Positions 26,113 to 35,174 of a stretch of DNA of 64,000 nt are shown piece by piece. The first letter of the stretch is position 1; each line of letters begins with the position of its first letter. Position numbers and translations under genes: made by a program. This DNA comes from BQWY01 sp046351095 (lineage in GTDB: Bacteria > Nitrospirota > Nitrospiria > Nitrospirales > Nitrospiraceae), in assembly GCA_046351095.1 (NCBI GenBank), contig JAXLZC010000001.1:1550001-1614000 (forward strand). The letters are read 5' to 3'. The notes beneath the pieces are model-generated. The model did not search any database and had not been told where the DNA came from. It saw only the letters and a program-made list of their open reading frames with translations.

Positions 26113-27369
26113 GTGGATTACGACGTAAAAGACCTTGGGCTCGCGGACCAGGGCAACCTGAAGATCGAATGGGCCGAGCGCACCATGCCCGTCCTGCGGC
26201 TCATCCGCCAGCGCTTTCTGCGCGAGAAACCCCTGCGCGGCATGCGCGTCACCGCCTGCTTGCACGTGACGACGGAAACCGCCAACCTCGCCAAGACCCT
26301 CAAGGCCGGCGGCGCGGACGTGCGTCTCTGCGCGAGCAACCCGCTCAGCACGCAGGACGATGTGGCTGCCGCCCTGGTGAAACACGACGGCATTCCCGTG
26401 TTCGCCATTAAGGGCGAAGACAACCACACCTACTACCGCCACATCGAGCAAGCCATCGCGCACAGCCCGCAGCTCTCGATGGACGACGGGGCCGACGTGG
26501 TGTCGCACCTCCACTCCAAGCGCAAAGACCTCTTGAAGAACGTCATCGGCGGAACGGAAGAGACGACCACGGGCGTCATCCGCTTGCGCAGCATGGCCGC
26601 GAAGAAGGTGCTCCGCTTCCCGGTCATCTCCGTGAACGACGCCGACACCAAACACATGTTCGACAATCGGTACGGCACGGGCCAGAGCACCTTGGACGGT
26701 ATCGTACGCGCAACCAACCGTCTTGTCTGCGGCTCCACCCTCGTGGTTGCCGGCTACGGCTGGTGTGGACGCGGTATCGCGATGCGCGCCAAGGGTATGG
26801 GCGCGGACGTCATCGTGACCGAAATCGATCCGATGAAGGGGTTGGAAGCGGTGATGGACGGGTATCGCGTGATGCCGATGGAAAAGGCCGCGCCGATCGG
26901 CGACTTCTTCGTGACCGTCACGGGCAACCTCAAGGTCATCCGCAAGGAACACTTTGCCGCGATGAAGGACGGAGCCATCGTCTGCAACTCCGGCCACTTC
27001 AACGTGGAGTTGGACATTCCCGCCCTCGAAAAGTTGAGCAAGAAAAAGCGCCAGATTCGTATGGGCGTGGACGAATACACCATGCGCAACGGCCGCCGCG
27101 TCAGCCTCTTGGGCGAAGGGCGTCTCGTGAATTTGGCCACCGCCGAGGGGCACCCGTCCAGCGTCATGGATATGAGCTTCGCGAACCAGGCACTCGGCGC
27201 CGAGTACATCGTGAAGAACCACAAGATGCTCGAGCACAAGGTCTACCCGGTGCCGCCGGCCATCGACAAGGAAATCGCCCGCCTCAAGCTCGCCGGCATG
27301 GGCATGTCGATCGACAAGCTGACGAAGGAACAGGAAAAGTACCTGGCCTCCTGGGAGATGGGAACCTAG
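26113..27369 (+). CDS. ahcY: Adenosylhomocysteinase
   Basis: 418 residues from a GTG start at 26113, which has GAGGAGGA 4 bases upstream and gives the family N-terminus (V/M)DYDVKDLGLADQG; a GTG at 26086 is less likely. The enzyme splits SAH into adenosine and homocysteine with bound NAD. The Rossmann motif GYGWCGRG (residues about 213-220) and C-terminal VYPVPPAIDKEIARLKL are typical. The compact form lacks the roughly 40-residue insert of the longer bacterial type. It lies behind the metK terminator and ends at its own terminator. Confidence 0.95.
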   Translation: MDYDVKDLGLADQGNLKIEWAERTMPVLRLIRQRFLREKPLRGMRVTACLHVTTETANLAKTLKAGGADVRLCASNPLSTQDDVAAALVKHDGIPVFAIKGEDNHTYYRHIEQAIAHSPQLSMDDGADVVSHLHSKRKDLLKNVIGGTEETTTGVIRLRSMAAKKVLRFPVISVNDADTKHMFDNRYGTGQSTLDGIVRATNRLVCGSTLVVAGYGWCGRGIAMRAKGMGADVIVTEIDPMKGLEAVMDGYRVMPMEKAAPIGDFFVTVTGNLKVIRKEHFAAMKDGAIVCNSGHFNVELDIPALEKLSKKKRQIRMGVDEYTMRNGRRVSLLGEGRLVNLATAEGHPSSVMDMSFANQALGAEYIVKNHKMLEHKVYPVPPAIDKEIARLKLAGMGMSIDKLTKEQEKYLASWEMGT

Positions 27370-27418
27370 TCAGGCCCCATCGGAATAGGCACGACATCAG
27401 TCGTGTGCGGATTAGTAC

Positions 27419-27442
27419 AAGGCCACCGGTAACGGTGGCCTT
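27419..27442 (+). terminator. Terminator hairpin between ahcY and the radical SAM gene
   Basis: A perfect 10-pair stem (AAGGCCACCG, loop GTAA, CGGTGGCCTT) followed by GTCGTTTGT. The next gene converges from the other strand, so it may serve both. Confidence 0.65.
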
Positions 27443-27489
27443 GTCGTTTGTACTGGTCGCAAGCAGAATCGGTGGAGAGATCGGGGAGT

Positions 27490-29124
27490 CTAGCGACCGG
27501 GGACCATCGGGAGTTCGCGGGAGGATTCGGCTTCCTGTTGAATACGGAGGCGTTCGGCGCGGGACTCGGCAAGCACGTTGTGCAAGACTTCGTCGGAGAG
27601 TTGTGTCAGCTGCGCGGCGGCGTCCTTCATCTCGGCATGTTCTACAGCACGCGACAAGACTTCGGCTTTGGTCGCGCCCTTTTTTTGCCCCAAGAACGGC
27701 TTGATGAGCAGGTAGCCGACATCGCGCGCGGGCATAAACCGGAGGAACCGCCGCAGCAGTCGCCATGTCTGTAGCGGGAAGTGGAAAATCTTATAGAGGA
27801 ACAGCTTCTTCAACCCTTCTTGCCGCACCTCGTTGATCACTTCGCCGGGCAAACAGGTGGGGTCGATCGCCGAACACTTGAAGTACTTGTACCAGTCGGC
27901 GGCCTCGTGCACGAGACCGCGCTTTACGTATTCCTGCCACAAGGGCGTACCACGATAGACACAAAGCCGATTGAAGCCGAACGTGTCGAGCGGGAGTTTC
28001 GACGCGAAGTCGAAGGTCGCGCGCATATCCTCGACGGTCTCGTCCGGATTCCCGACGGTGAAAAATCCGTGCACGATTTCGATGCCGGCCTTCTTGGCGT
28101 TTTTGACGGCCGTGGTGACTTCTTCCAGCGTTTGTTCTTTTTGCAGCCGATCGAGAATCTTCTGGCTCCCGCTTTCGATGCCGAACATGACGGTCCGGCA
28201 ATTGGCCTTCGCCATCGCGGGGAAAAGATGCTGGGCGACGGAATCGACACGCCCCTCGATCCCCCATTGGATCGTCAGGCGTTCATCCATCACACCTGTG
28301 CAGATGGCCTCTATCCGCTTGGGTTGGAGCAGAAAATGGTCGTCGACGAAATACACCGACCCGTACCCGTGCTCTTCCAAATATTTCAGTTCGGCGACGA
28401 CGTGCTGCGCGGACCGTGCGCGCCATTTCCCTTCGTTGAAAATCGGGATGTCGCAAAATACGCAAGGCCAGGGACACCCACGGGAGGTCTGCATGGTTGT
28501 GAAGCGATCCATCGACAACACCGCCGGGACGTCCAACGGCATCGACTCGATGAAGTCCAACTCCAGACTCTCGCGGTCCGGGAACGGCCACTGGTCGAGG
28601 TGCCGTTCCATCGGTCGGCCAGGATTCTGGACGACCTTGCCGTCCTTCATCCAGGTCAGACTCGCAACCGCTTCCGGCGCGTCCATATGGGCAAGCAAGT
28701 CGAGGATCAACTGCTCACCGTCGCCACGGCAGACAAAATCCACTTCGGGACATTGGGCCTTTACCAAGGGGGCGTTCAGCGTGGCGAACACGCCGCCGAA
28801 GGCAAGCTTCACCCGACTGTTGGCAGCTCGAATCTGCCTGGCAAGAATTTTTGCGTAGGGATAGCTGGTAGTACTGAGAAAGCTCAGGCCGATGAGGTCG
28901 GGCTGGCACCGATTGATTTCGGAAATGATGAATTCGTTCGGCGTTTCGGGATGGGCCTGATCGAACATCATGCATTCGTGACCGGCGGACTTCACCACGG
29001 ACGACAGCGACATGATGCCGATCGGCGGGAACCCCATGACACGAATACGCCCGTTTTTCGCGCGCGTTTTTGCGGGCAGTGCGTAGAATTGCGGATCACG
29101 CACATGGATCAAAAAGACACGCAC
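27490..29124 (-). CDS. B12-binding-type radical SAM protein of unknown substrate
   Basis: 544 residues from a GTG start with GGGAGGA 9 bases upstream. Residues about 30-150 look like the cobalamin-binding Rossmann-like domain found in class B radical SAM methylases, without a clear DXHXXG. The radical SAM core follows with the cluster motif CPWPCVFC (Cys217, Cys221, Cys224). A C-terminal region (about 430-544) has no motif I know. Class B enzymes include hopanoid C-2 and C-3 methylases, bacteriochlorophyll enzymes and many unknowns; the sequence does not tell which. It faces ahcY, which would dispose of SAH from methyl transfer. Confidence 0.8.
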   Translation of the reverse strand: MRVFLIHVRDPQFYALPAKTRAKNGRIRVMGFPPIGIMSLSSVVKSAGHECMMFDQAHPETPNEFIISEINRCQPDLIGLSFLSTTSYPYAKILARQIRAANSRVKLAFGGVFATLNAPLVKAQCPEVDFVCRGDGEQLILDLLAHMDAPEAVASLTWMKDGKVVQNPGRPMERHLDQWPFPDRESLELDFIESMPLDVPAVLSMDRFTTMQTSRGCPWPCVFCDIPIFNEGKWRARSAQHVVAELKYLEEHGYGSVYFVDDHFLLQPKRIEAICTGVMDERLTIQWGIEGRVDSVAQHLFPAMAKANCRTVMFGIESGSQKILDRLQKEQTLEEVTTAVKNAKKAGIEIVHGFFTVGNPDETVEDMRATFDFASKLPLDTFGFNRLCVYRGTPLWQEYVKRGLVHEAADWYKYFKCSAIDPTCLPGEVINEVRQEGLKKLFLYKIFHFPLQTWRLLRRFLRFMPARDVGYLLIKPFLGQKKGATKAEVLSRAVEHAEMKDAAAQLTQLSDEVLHNVLAESRAERLRIQQEAESSRELPMVPGR

Positions 29125-29412
29125 GCCCTATCGTCCTCCCGCGAGGCGCAGGGCGCCGACGTTCCGCTTCCACGGCAACCGGCGCCGCACAGGGAACGCG
29201 CTGACTAACCTGGGGAACTGCATCACAGGTGGGAGATCACAACTCATCTGCGCGCACCCTACCACGATCGCATCGAGAAACCTAGCAAGAAAGACGCAGA
29301 GCCGATACGCCTCCACAGCCTCCCCCAATAACTCTGCACGGTACTGATACGAATCCGCACGCAACGCGGGGCGCGACGGCGCACGTGGAGCACCGGGGAC
29401 GCGATCGACCCG

Positions 29413-31290
29413 TTATGGGGTCGCCGTCGCCGGTGCGGGCGCCACCGGCCCCGCACTGGAGGCGGGGGTGGCTGGAGTGCGGGTCTCGATACGGTGTTTG
29501 GCTTGGCGAATACGTTCCTCAGCGAGCTCGTCGGCCAATCCGCTGTCGCGAAACCGAGTGATGAGCTTGAGATTGTTCGGATCCAGTTCGAGCGAGTGCA
29601 ACCAAGCCTCTCGCGCTTCGCGGCCAGATTTGCGCTTGAAATGGATATCGCCCAAGTGTTCGAAGATCACCGGATCGTCGCCGACGAGCGCCACCGCCTT
29701 CTGCATTTCCTCCAGCGCTTCGTCCAGCCGCCCCTGCTTGTAGAACGCCCACGCGAGGCTGTCCACGTAGTACCCGTTTTCGGGCTTGAGCGATACCGCG
29801 CGCTTCGTCAGCGACACAGCTTCATCCATCCGCACGCCGCGATCCGCGTAGGTATACCCGAGATAGTTCAGGGCGTCGGCGTGGTGCGGATCCAACTGCA
29901 GCGACCGCTCCATGGCCCGCACGACGTCGTCGAACCGATTCAGCTTGTCGTAGGCCGTGCCGAGGTTAAAAAACAAATCGGCGTTCGCGGGGTGGTGCGT
30001 GACCGCCTCTTCGAATACTTTCGAAGCCAACTCCGGCTGCTCCGACTGCAGATACGTCAGCCCGAGGAGCAGCGCGCCGTCCGGCTGTTTGGGATTGAGG
30101 CGCATCGCCTCTTTGAGATGTTCCGCGGCGGGCGCCCACTGCTTTTGGCGATACAGCAAAAAGCCGTAGTGGAGACGACTGTCGTAATACGACGCGTCAC
30201 GGCGCAGATTCTCTTCGTAGGCCTGCTTGGCTAAGTCGAACTGCTTACTCTCCTCGTGCATCAAGGCTTGATAGTCGCGCACCCGCAACTCGTCCGGACG
30301 TTCCGCCAAAATCCGGCTCAGCTTATCGAGCGCCTTCGGATAATCCTTCATTTCGCCGAGGATGAGGCTCATCCGCAGCTGCGCGTCGAGATCGTGCGGC
30401 TCATTCCCGGTGGCGATCTCCAGTTCGCGAAGCGCTTCCGGGTACCGCTTGGCTTGGAGGTACAACCGAATCAGGTGCTGGCGGACATCGCGACTGCGTG
30501 GATTGACCTGATCCAGATACCGACGATAGACGACGACCGCTTTCTCCGGCTGGTGCGCACCCTCATGCACCGCCCCGAGCGACAGGTAGGCCTGCTCGAA
30601 ATTCGGGTTGACCTCGATAGCACGTTCAAAGGCTGCCACCGCCCGGTCCGGTTGCTGACGCTCCAAGGACAGCCGCCCCAAGTAGTAGTGCGCCAGCGGC
30701 GAGTTCGGCGCGACCTCAAGCCCCGCCTGAAACGACGCCTCGGCTTCTTCGTACTTTTTGAGATTGGTGAGGACCAGCCCCTTGGAGAAATAGGGCTCGC
30801 CACGACTGGGATCCAAGGCGATCGAATGGTCGTAGATCTCGATCGCGCGCTCCCGCTGGCCCACACCGGCATAAATACCAGCCAAGTGCGACAAGGTGAG
30901 CCCATCGCCGACGGACGCCGGACGGACTTGGTCGGCGTAGCTGAGCGCGTTGGCCGTGTCACCCATGGAGAAGTACAGACCCGCGAGCCGCGTTTTCAGA
31001 AAGTCCGACGCGCCGTCCACCCGCAACGAGGCTTGGTACTCGCGAATGGCGGTGTCCGTATCTTGCGACAGCTCGGCTAAATATCCACGTAGGAAATGGT
31101 ACGAGGCTTTCGGTTCCGTCGGCCGAGCGGCTGGAGCGGACGCGCCATTCGCCGCATCCTGACGCGCGGCGGCGGGCGCCGCGGTCGTCGCCGATGGGCC
31201 CGCAGCGCAGGCCGAGACGGTCACGCTTCCGAGCATGATCAACAGCGACGCGAACGGCAGTCGGCTCGAGTTCATCGACGGTTCAGACAT
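29413..31290 (-). CDS. Large TPR-repeat lipoprotein
   Basis: 625 residues. The N-terminal signal with lipobox VSAC predicts a lipoprotein. Nearly the whole mature chain is tetratricopeptide repeats (about 15 units, for example GEPYFSKGLVLTNLKKYEEA and NLGTAYDKLNRFDDVVRAME). It ends in a charged helix and an Ala/Pro/Thr-rich tail. TPR domains bind other proteins; no enzyme domain is seen. A second in-frame ATG at 31275 is possible. It has its own strong promoter (31386-31415) starting at the dnaB stop codon. The function is unknown; a scaffold in envelope assembly is a guess. Confidence 0.85.
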   Translation of the reverse strand: MSEPSMNSSRLPFASLLIMLGSVTVSACAAGPSATTAAPAAARQDAANGASAPAARPTEPKASYHFLRGYLAELSQDTDTAIREYQASLRVDGASDFLKTRLAGLYFSMGDTANALSYADQVRPASVGDGLTLSHLAGIYAGVGQRERAIEIYDHSIALDPSRGEPYFSKGLVLTNLKKYEEAEASFQAGLEVAPNSPLAHYYLGRLSLERQQPDRAVAAFERAIEVNPNFEQAYLSLGAVHEGAHQPEKAVVVYRRYLDQVNPRSRDVRQHLIRLYLQAKRYPEALRELEIATGNEPHDLDAQLRMSLILGEMKDYPKALDKLSRILAERPDELRVRDYQALMHEESKQFDLAKQAYEENLRRDASYYDSRLHYGFLLYRQKQWAPAAEHLKEAMRLNPKQPDGALLLGLTYLQSEQPELASKVFEEAVTHHPANADLFFNLGTAYDKLNRFDDVVRAMERSLQLDPHHADALNYLGYTYADRGVRMDEAVSLTKRAVSLKPENGYYVDSLAWAFYKQGRLDEALEEMQKAVALVGDDPVIFEHLGDIHFKRKSGREAREAWLHSLELDPNNLKLITRFRDSGLADELAEERIRQAKHRIETRTPATPASSAGPVAPAPATATP

Positions 31291-31385
31291 GGCGCGAATA
31301 GGCCTGCGTTCGGAGAACGGCCCGCGAGGGGCTCGAACAACGGTCGCCTCAATGGCAGCAGGATAGGCGCAGCACGACGAGACAA

Positions 31386-31415
31386 ATTATAACGGGAGGA
31401 GCGAAGACCGGTCAA
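31386..31415 (-). promoter_or_regulatory. Strong predicted promoter of the TPR lipoprotein gene
   Basis: Minus-strand TTGACC (31415-31410), 18-base spacer, TATAAT (31391-31386). The -35 box overlaps the dnaB stop codon. Confidence 0.7.
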
Positions 31416-34039
31416 AGGGCTTCGCGATTTTCGAGATTGTCGAACTTGGCGTACTTGTCGTGGAAAAACAGTTGCACTTCGCCGACCGGACCGTTGCGGT
31501 GTTTGCGGATCAGGATTTCCGCAATACCTTTTTTCTCGCTCTCGGGTTCGTACATGTCTTCGCGGTAGATGAACATCACGACGTCTGCGTCCTGCTCGAT
31601 GGCTCCCGAATTATGGCTCACGATGCCGTCTGCCAACCAGGAGGCAGGGCCCGGCACGGTCAAGTCGTACACATCCATTTCACCGGCCGGCTCGATGGAT
31701 ACGACCCGATCCCAGAAAAGATCGCTGTGCGCAGCGGCCGCGAGTGCGTCGTCCTGCAAGATGTCCGCATATTCGGCGACGACACTGCGCGACGGCGCAA
31801 AACGGAAATGAGACGTCCCGCCGTAAGCTGTGCCTCGTAATGCGTCCATCCGTCGTTGCGAAAGCCCTCGCTCTCCCATCGCGACTTTCACCTGCGCGAA
31901 GACTTCACGCGGCAACGTATCGACATTCGTATTGGAGGTCGCCTGTGCCAGGAGGCTCCGCAACAGGTCTGCACCGACCTGGCGAGGACCGAACGCGCCG
32001 ACAGCCGTAAGAAATGTCTGTTGATCCGCACTGCCCGACACCTGCACCACATACACAGGGCGATAGCGCCCCTGCTGCACACGCTGTATACGCGCCACGA
32101 TTCCGATTCGAAGCAAGAGGGCGGCAACATCCGACGCCAACCCGTGACTATTCGTCGAGAACGAGACCGCGTGGCTCCCGCGCCCGACGGCGCGCGGCGT
32201 AATCGTTCCGTCCGTCGCCCACAAGTGGCGCAGCAGAATCTGAATCTGTCTATTGTCGAGACGAAACGCCTCGGCCGGAATCCGTTTTTCGTGCGAGCGC
32301 TGGCCGAAAATCCCAAGGTCGCGCAGCCACGCATTTACCCCGCGGGGATGCCAGCGATTCCCGTTCCCGCTGATCAAGAGTTGATGCCACGAGCCACGCC
32401 CGGCATAACAAGTGACCGTATTGCCGAACTCGGCCGTCGCCGCCTCCGCGACGAGACGGCTATTGTCTTCCGATGCCGTGGTGTAGCGAAGCGGCTGGTG
32501 GCGTAGATAACTTCCGTCGCCGATCAGCTGCCCCAACAGCGCGACCCGGAGATCCGGCCACTCCACGACGTCCATCGGTTCCGGCATACAGCGCGCAATC
32601 GCAAGGCGGTCGCCGATCTGCAGATTCTGCACCCGCACCCACCCTGTCGCCCCATAGAGACGGTGCAACCCCGTCGCGCAGACGGAACGCCCGCTCGCCA
32701 GGCGCACGGTGAACACAGGACGCGTCCCGACCTTCCAGACCTTATCGGATGCGGCGACACAGATACGTCCGTCTTCACGCATCGCCATGACGGAGGGTGT
32801 CGTCCCGACAAGTTCGCGAATCGACGTGCGCCGTCCATCGCTCAACTGCACCAACGTGTCGCCGGTCACACATTCGCGGAGGTCGGCGAGGATCGGGATC
32901 GGCGGCTTGCGCGCTTCGACCGCGCGACTGAGCTGCGACAGCGCGATGACCGGGACGTTCAGTTCTTTCGCCAGCCCCTTCAACGAGCGGGAGATGTCGG
33001 AGATTTCTTGCTGGCGCGATTCGGCGTCGCTGCGGCCTTGCACAAGCTGCAAATAGTCGACGACGACGATATCCAGCCCGCGCTCGGCTTTCAGGCGCCG
33101 CGCCTTGGCGCGCATCTGCTGGACGGTCATGGCGCCCGAGTCGTCGATGTAAATCGGCGCCTGCTCCAAACGGCCCGCCGCCTCGGCCAGCCGCCACCAA
33201 TCTTCCTTACTCAAGCGCCCGATCCGCAGCCCGTGCGAATCCACGCGCGCCTCGGAACTGAGCATACGCAGCACAAGCTGCGGTTTGGACATTTCCAAGC
33301 TGAACACGCCGACCACGGCATTGTTATGAATGGCCGCATGCTGCGCCATACCGAGCGCCAAACTCGTTTTGCCCATACTCGGACGCCCTGCCACGACGAC
33401 GAGGTCGGACGGCTGCAAGCCCGCGAGCATACGGTCCAGCTCGGCGAACCCGGTCGGTACGCCGGTGACATGCTCTTTGCGCTTCGAGAGCTTGTCGACC
33501 AGGTCCAAACTTTCCTTAATGATTTCTTTCAGCGGCACGAACGACCGGCCGAGCTTGCCTTCGGCGAGTTGAAACACGGCACGCTCCGCCGAGTCGAGCA
33601 AATCGTCGACGGGCGTTTCGCCTTCGTAGCCGAGGGTGATGATGTCGGTGGACGCCGCGATCAGGCCGCGCAGAAGCGACTTGTCGCGAACGATCTTGCA
33701 GTAGTATTTGACGTTGGCCGCGCTCGGCACGGCCTGGACCAGCTCGGCCAAGTACGCCACACCGCCGACGGACTCCAGCTCGCCCTTCGCGCGTAGCGAC
33801 TCGGCCAATGTGATCGTGTCGATCTCGACGTTGGCGTCCGACAGGTCGATCATCGCCGCAAATATCTTACGATGAGCGGTGCGGTAGAAATCCTCGTCGA
33901 TCAGGACTTCGACGGCCTTGTTGAGCGCTTCCTTTTCGAGCAGGATCGCGCCCAGCACGGACTGTTCGGCTTCGATATTTTGCGGGGGCAGTTTGGGATT
34001 GGCTTGATTGTGCGGGAAGCGGAGGTCGGTGGGGCTCAT
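31412..34039 (-). CDS. dnaB: Replicative DNA helicase DnaB with an in-frame intein
   Basis: 875 residues, of which 421 (390-810) are an intein; the spliced helicase would be 454 residues, the usual DnaB length. The N-terminal DnaB domain (about 15-120) is followed by the RecA-like ATPase with Walker A GRPSMGKTS (218-226), Walker B IVVVDYLQL (about 324-332) and the C-terminal GPVGEVQLFFHDKYAKF. DnaB unwinds DNA at the replication fork. The intein interrupts DLRE/SGAIEQD, the well-known second DnaB insertion point in the conserved C-terminal motif. Without splicing the helicase should be inactive. The start overlaps the hisZ stop by 4 bases. Confidence 0.96.
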   Translation of the reverse strand: MSPTDLRFPHNQANPKLPPQNIEAEQSVLGAILLEKEALNKAVEVLIDEDFYRTAHRKIFAAMIDLSDANVEIDTITLAESLRAKGELESVGGVAYLAELVQAVPSAANVKYYCKIVRDKSLLRGLIAASTDIITLGYEGETPVDDLLDSAERAVFQLAEGKLGRSFVPLKEIIKESLDLVDKLSKRKEHVTGVPTGFAELDRMLAGLQPSDLVVVAGRPSMGKTSLALGMAQHAAIHNNAVVGVFSLEMSKPQLVLRMLSSEARVDSHGLRIGRLSKEDWWRLAEAAGRLEQAPIYIDDSGAMTVQQMRAKARRLKAERGLDIVVVDYLQLVQGRSDAESRQQEISDISRSLKGLAKELNVPVIALSQLSRAVEARKPPIPILADLRECVTGDTLVQLSDGRRTSIRELVGTTPSVMAMREDGRICVAASDKVWKVGTRPVFTVRLASGRSVCATGLHRLYGATGWVRVQNLQIGDRLAIARCMPEPMDVVEWPDLRVALLGQLIGDGSYLRHQPLRYTTASEDNSRLVAEAATAEFGNTVTCYAGRGSWHQLLISGNGNRWHPRGVNAWLRDLGIFGQRSHEKRIPAEAFRLDNRQIQILLRHLWATDGTITPRAVGRGSHAVSFSTNSHGLASDVAALLLRIGIVARIQRVQQGRYRPVYVVQVSGSADQQTFLTAVGAFGPRQVGADLLRSLLAQATSNTNVDTLPREVFAQVKVAMGERGLSQRRMDALRGTAYGGTSHFRFAPSRSVVAEYADILQDDALAAAAHSDLFWDRVVSIEPAGEMDVYDLTVPGPASWLADGIVSHNSGAIEQDADVVMFIYREDMYEPESEKKGIAEILIRKHRNGPVGEVQLFFHDKYAKFDNLENREAL
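31610..32872 (-). mobile_element. DnaB intein with LAGLIDADG homing endonuclease
   Basis: 421 residues, from Cys390 to Asn810 of the precursor. Splicing blocks are intact: Cys1 in CVTGDTLVQLSDG, the block B Thr-Gly-Leu-His (precursor 456-459), block F VYDLTVPGPASWLADG, the terminal His-Asn, and a Ser as first residue of the C-extein. Between them two dodecapeptide motifs, LLGQLIGDGSY (about 501-511) and LLRHLWATDGTI (about 602-613), mark a LAGLIDADG endonuclease with both catalytic acidic residues. It therefore looks able both to splice and to home. Base composition is not obviously different from the host gene. Confidence 0.93.
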
Positions 34040-35154
34040 GACCGCCGAGTCCTCTTCGCACGGGCGCGTGGGGACATTGTGGCGGCCAAGGATCCGTTCG
34101 AGGACGGTGAGTCGTCCCGATGTTTATCGAGCACCTGAAACAGGCGGTCGACATCGAACGCAAACCCGGTCGACGGGACCGTTCGCCCGAAACGTCCGAT
34201 CAGGTGGTCGTAACGCCCGCCGCCGCCGATACCGTAGCCGACGCCGTCGGCGAAGACATCGAATACGATGCCGTCGTAGTAATCGAAGCCACGTAACTCG
34301 CCGAGGTCGAGCAGGAGATGCGGGCCGTACCCGGCCGCGTCCAACAGTTGGTAGACGGCCGCCAACCGATCGAGCGCCGCCGAGACACGACGGTTCCGAC
34401 CTGCCGCACGACGTCCACGCGCCAATACGTCTTTCCCTCCGTACAAACTCGGCGCTTCGAGAATCGCGCGCGACAGGAAACCAGACACACCTTCGTGGGC
34501 GAGCAGCGTCGTCAATTCCGGAATGTCGCGTCGCGACGCGGCGCGTTCCGCACGTGCCGTGGCCGTAGGCGACAGGCCCGCTTGTTCCAGTAGCCCTTCC
34601 AAATACCCGACATGGCCGAGTGAAATCCGAAAGGACTCGACGCCGAGTTGCCGCAAGCCTTCCACCATCAACGCGATGATTTCCGCATCGCCCGAGGCTT
34701 CCGGCACGCCGATCAGTTCGGCGCCGATCTGGAGTTGTTCGCGGTCGCGTCCGACATGTTCCGGTTCGTACCGAAAAACTGACGTGCGATAGGCGATCCG
34801 CAACGGAAGCCGATCGCCGAGCATACCCATCGCTACCGTGCGGGCGATTTGCGCGGTCGCATCCGGGCGAAGCACCAAGGTGCGGCCGGTCGTCCGATCG
34901 GTCAGTTGGTAGCCGTTATCGAGGACGCGCGATTGGAGCCCCGGCGTCAATACGTCCAGGTACTCGAAGGTGGGCAGGATGATTTCGCGATAGCCCTTTG
35001 TATCGAAAGCGCCGAGGAGCCGATGCTCCACCTGGCGTACACGCGCGGCGGCTTCCGGCAAGATAGTCGTGAAGCCGATCGGCAGAAGCGAACGTTCGGT
35101 ATGGACCGCAGCGGGCGGCGGGAGGCGCCGACGCGTAGGTGGAGAGGCAGCCAT
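34036..35154 (-). CDS. hisZ: ATP phosphoribosyltransferase regulatory subunit HisZ
   Basis: 372 residues, a class II aminoacyl-tRNA-synthetase-like fold related to HisRS but without the tRNA anticodon domain. Motif 2-like FRYEPEHVGRDREQLQIGAEL and motif 3-like GGGGRYDHLIGRFG are clear. HisZ activates the short form of HisG in histidine synthesis. The start at 35154 gives MAASPPTRRR and lies 20 bases after serA; a GGAGG is present but 13 bases upstream. It overlaps dnaB by 4 bases. The hisG gene is not in the window. HisRS itself is less likely given the length and the genes around it. Confidence 0.85.
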   Translation of the reverse strand: MAASPPTRRRLPPPAAVHTERSLLPIGFTTILPEAAARVRQVEHRLLGAFDTKGYREIILPTFEYLDVLTPGLQSRVLDNGYQLTDRTTGRTLVLRPDATAQIARTVAMGMLGDRLPLRIAYRTSVFRYEPEHVGRDREQLQIGAELIGVPEASGDAEIIALMVEGLRQLGVESFRISLGHVGYLEGLLEQAGLSPTATARAERAASRRDIPELTTLLAHEGVSGFLSRAILEAPSLYGGKDVLARGRRAAGRNRRVSAALDRLAAVYQLLDAAGYGPHLLLDLGELRGFDYYDGIVFDVFADGVGYGIGGGGRYDHLIGRFGRTVPSTGFAFDVDRLFQVLDKHRDDSPSSNGSLAATMSPRARAKRTRRS

Positions 35155-35174
35155 GGGAGATGCGCAACCTCCGC

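Noticed and set aside
25972..27237. Minus-strand frame of 421 codons opposite ahcY
   Set aside because: Antisense of adenosylhomocysteinase; caused by third-position GC bias.
27781..29208. Plus-strand open frame of 475 codons opposite the radical SAM gene
   Set aside because: Antisense of a clear radical SAM protein; no domain and atypical composition.
29128..29364. 78-codon minus-strand frame between the TPR gene and the radical SAM gene
   Set aside because: Its end covers the ribosome binding site of the next gene, it has none of its own, and it resembles no family; possible but not supported.
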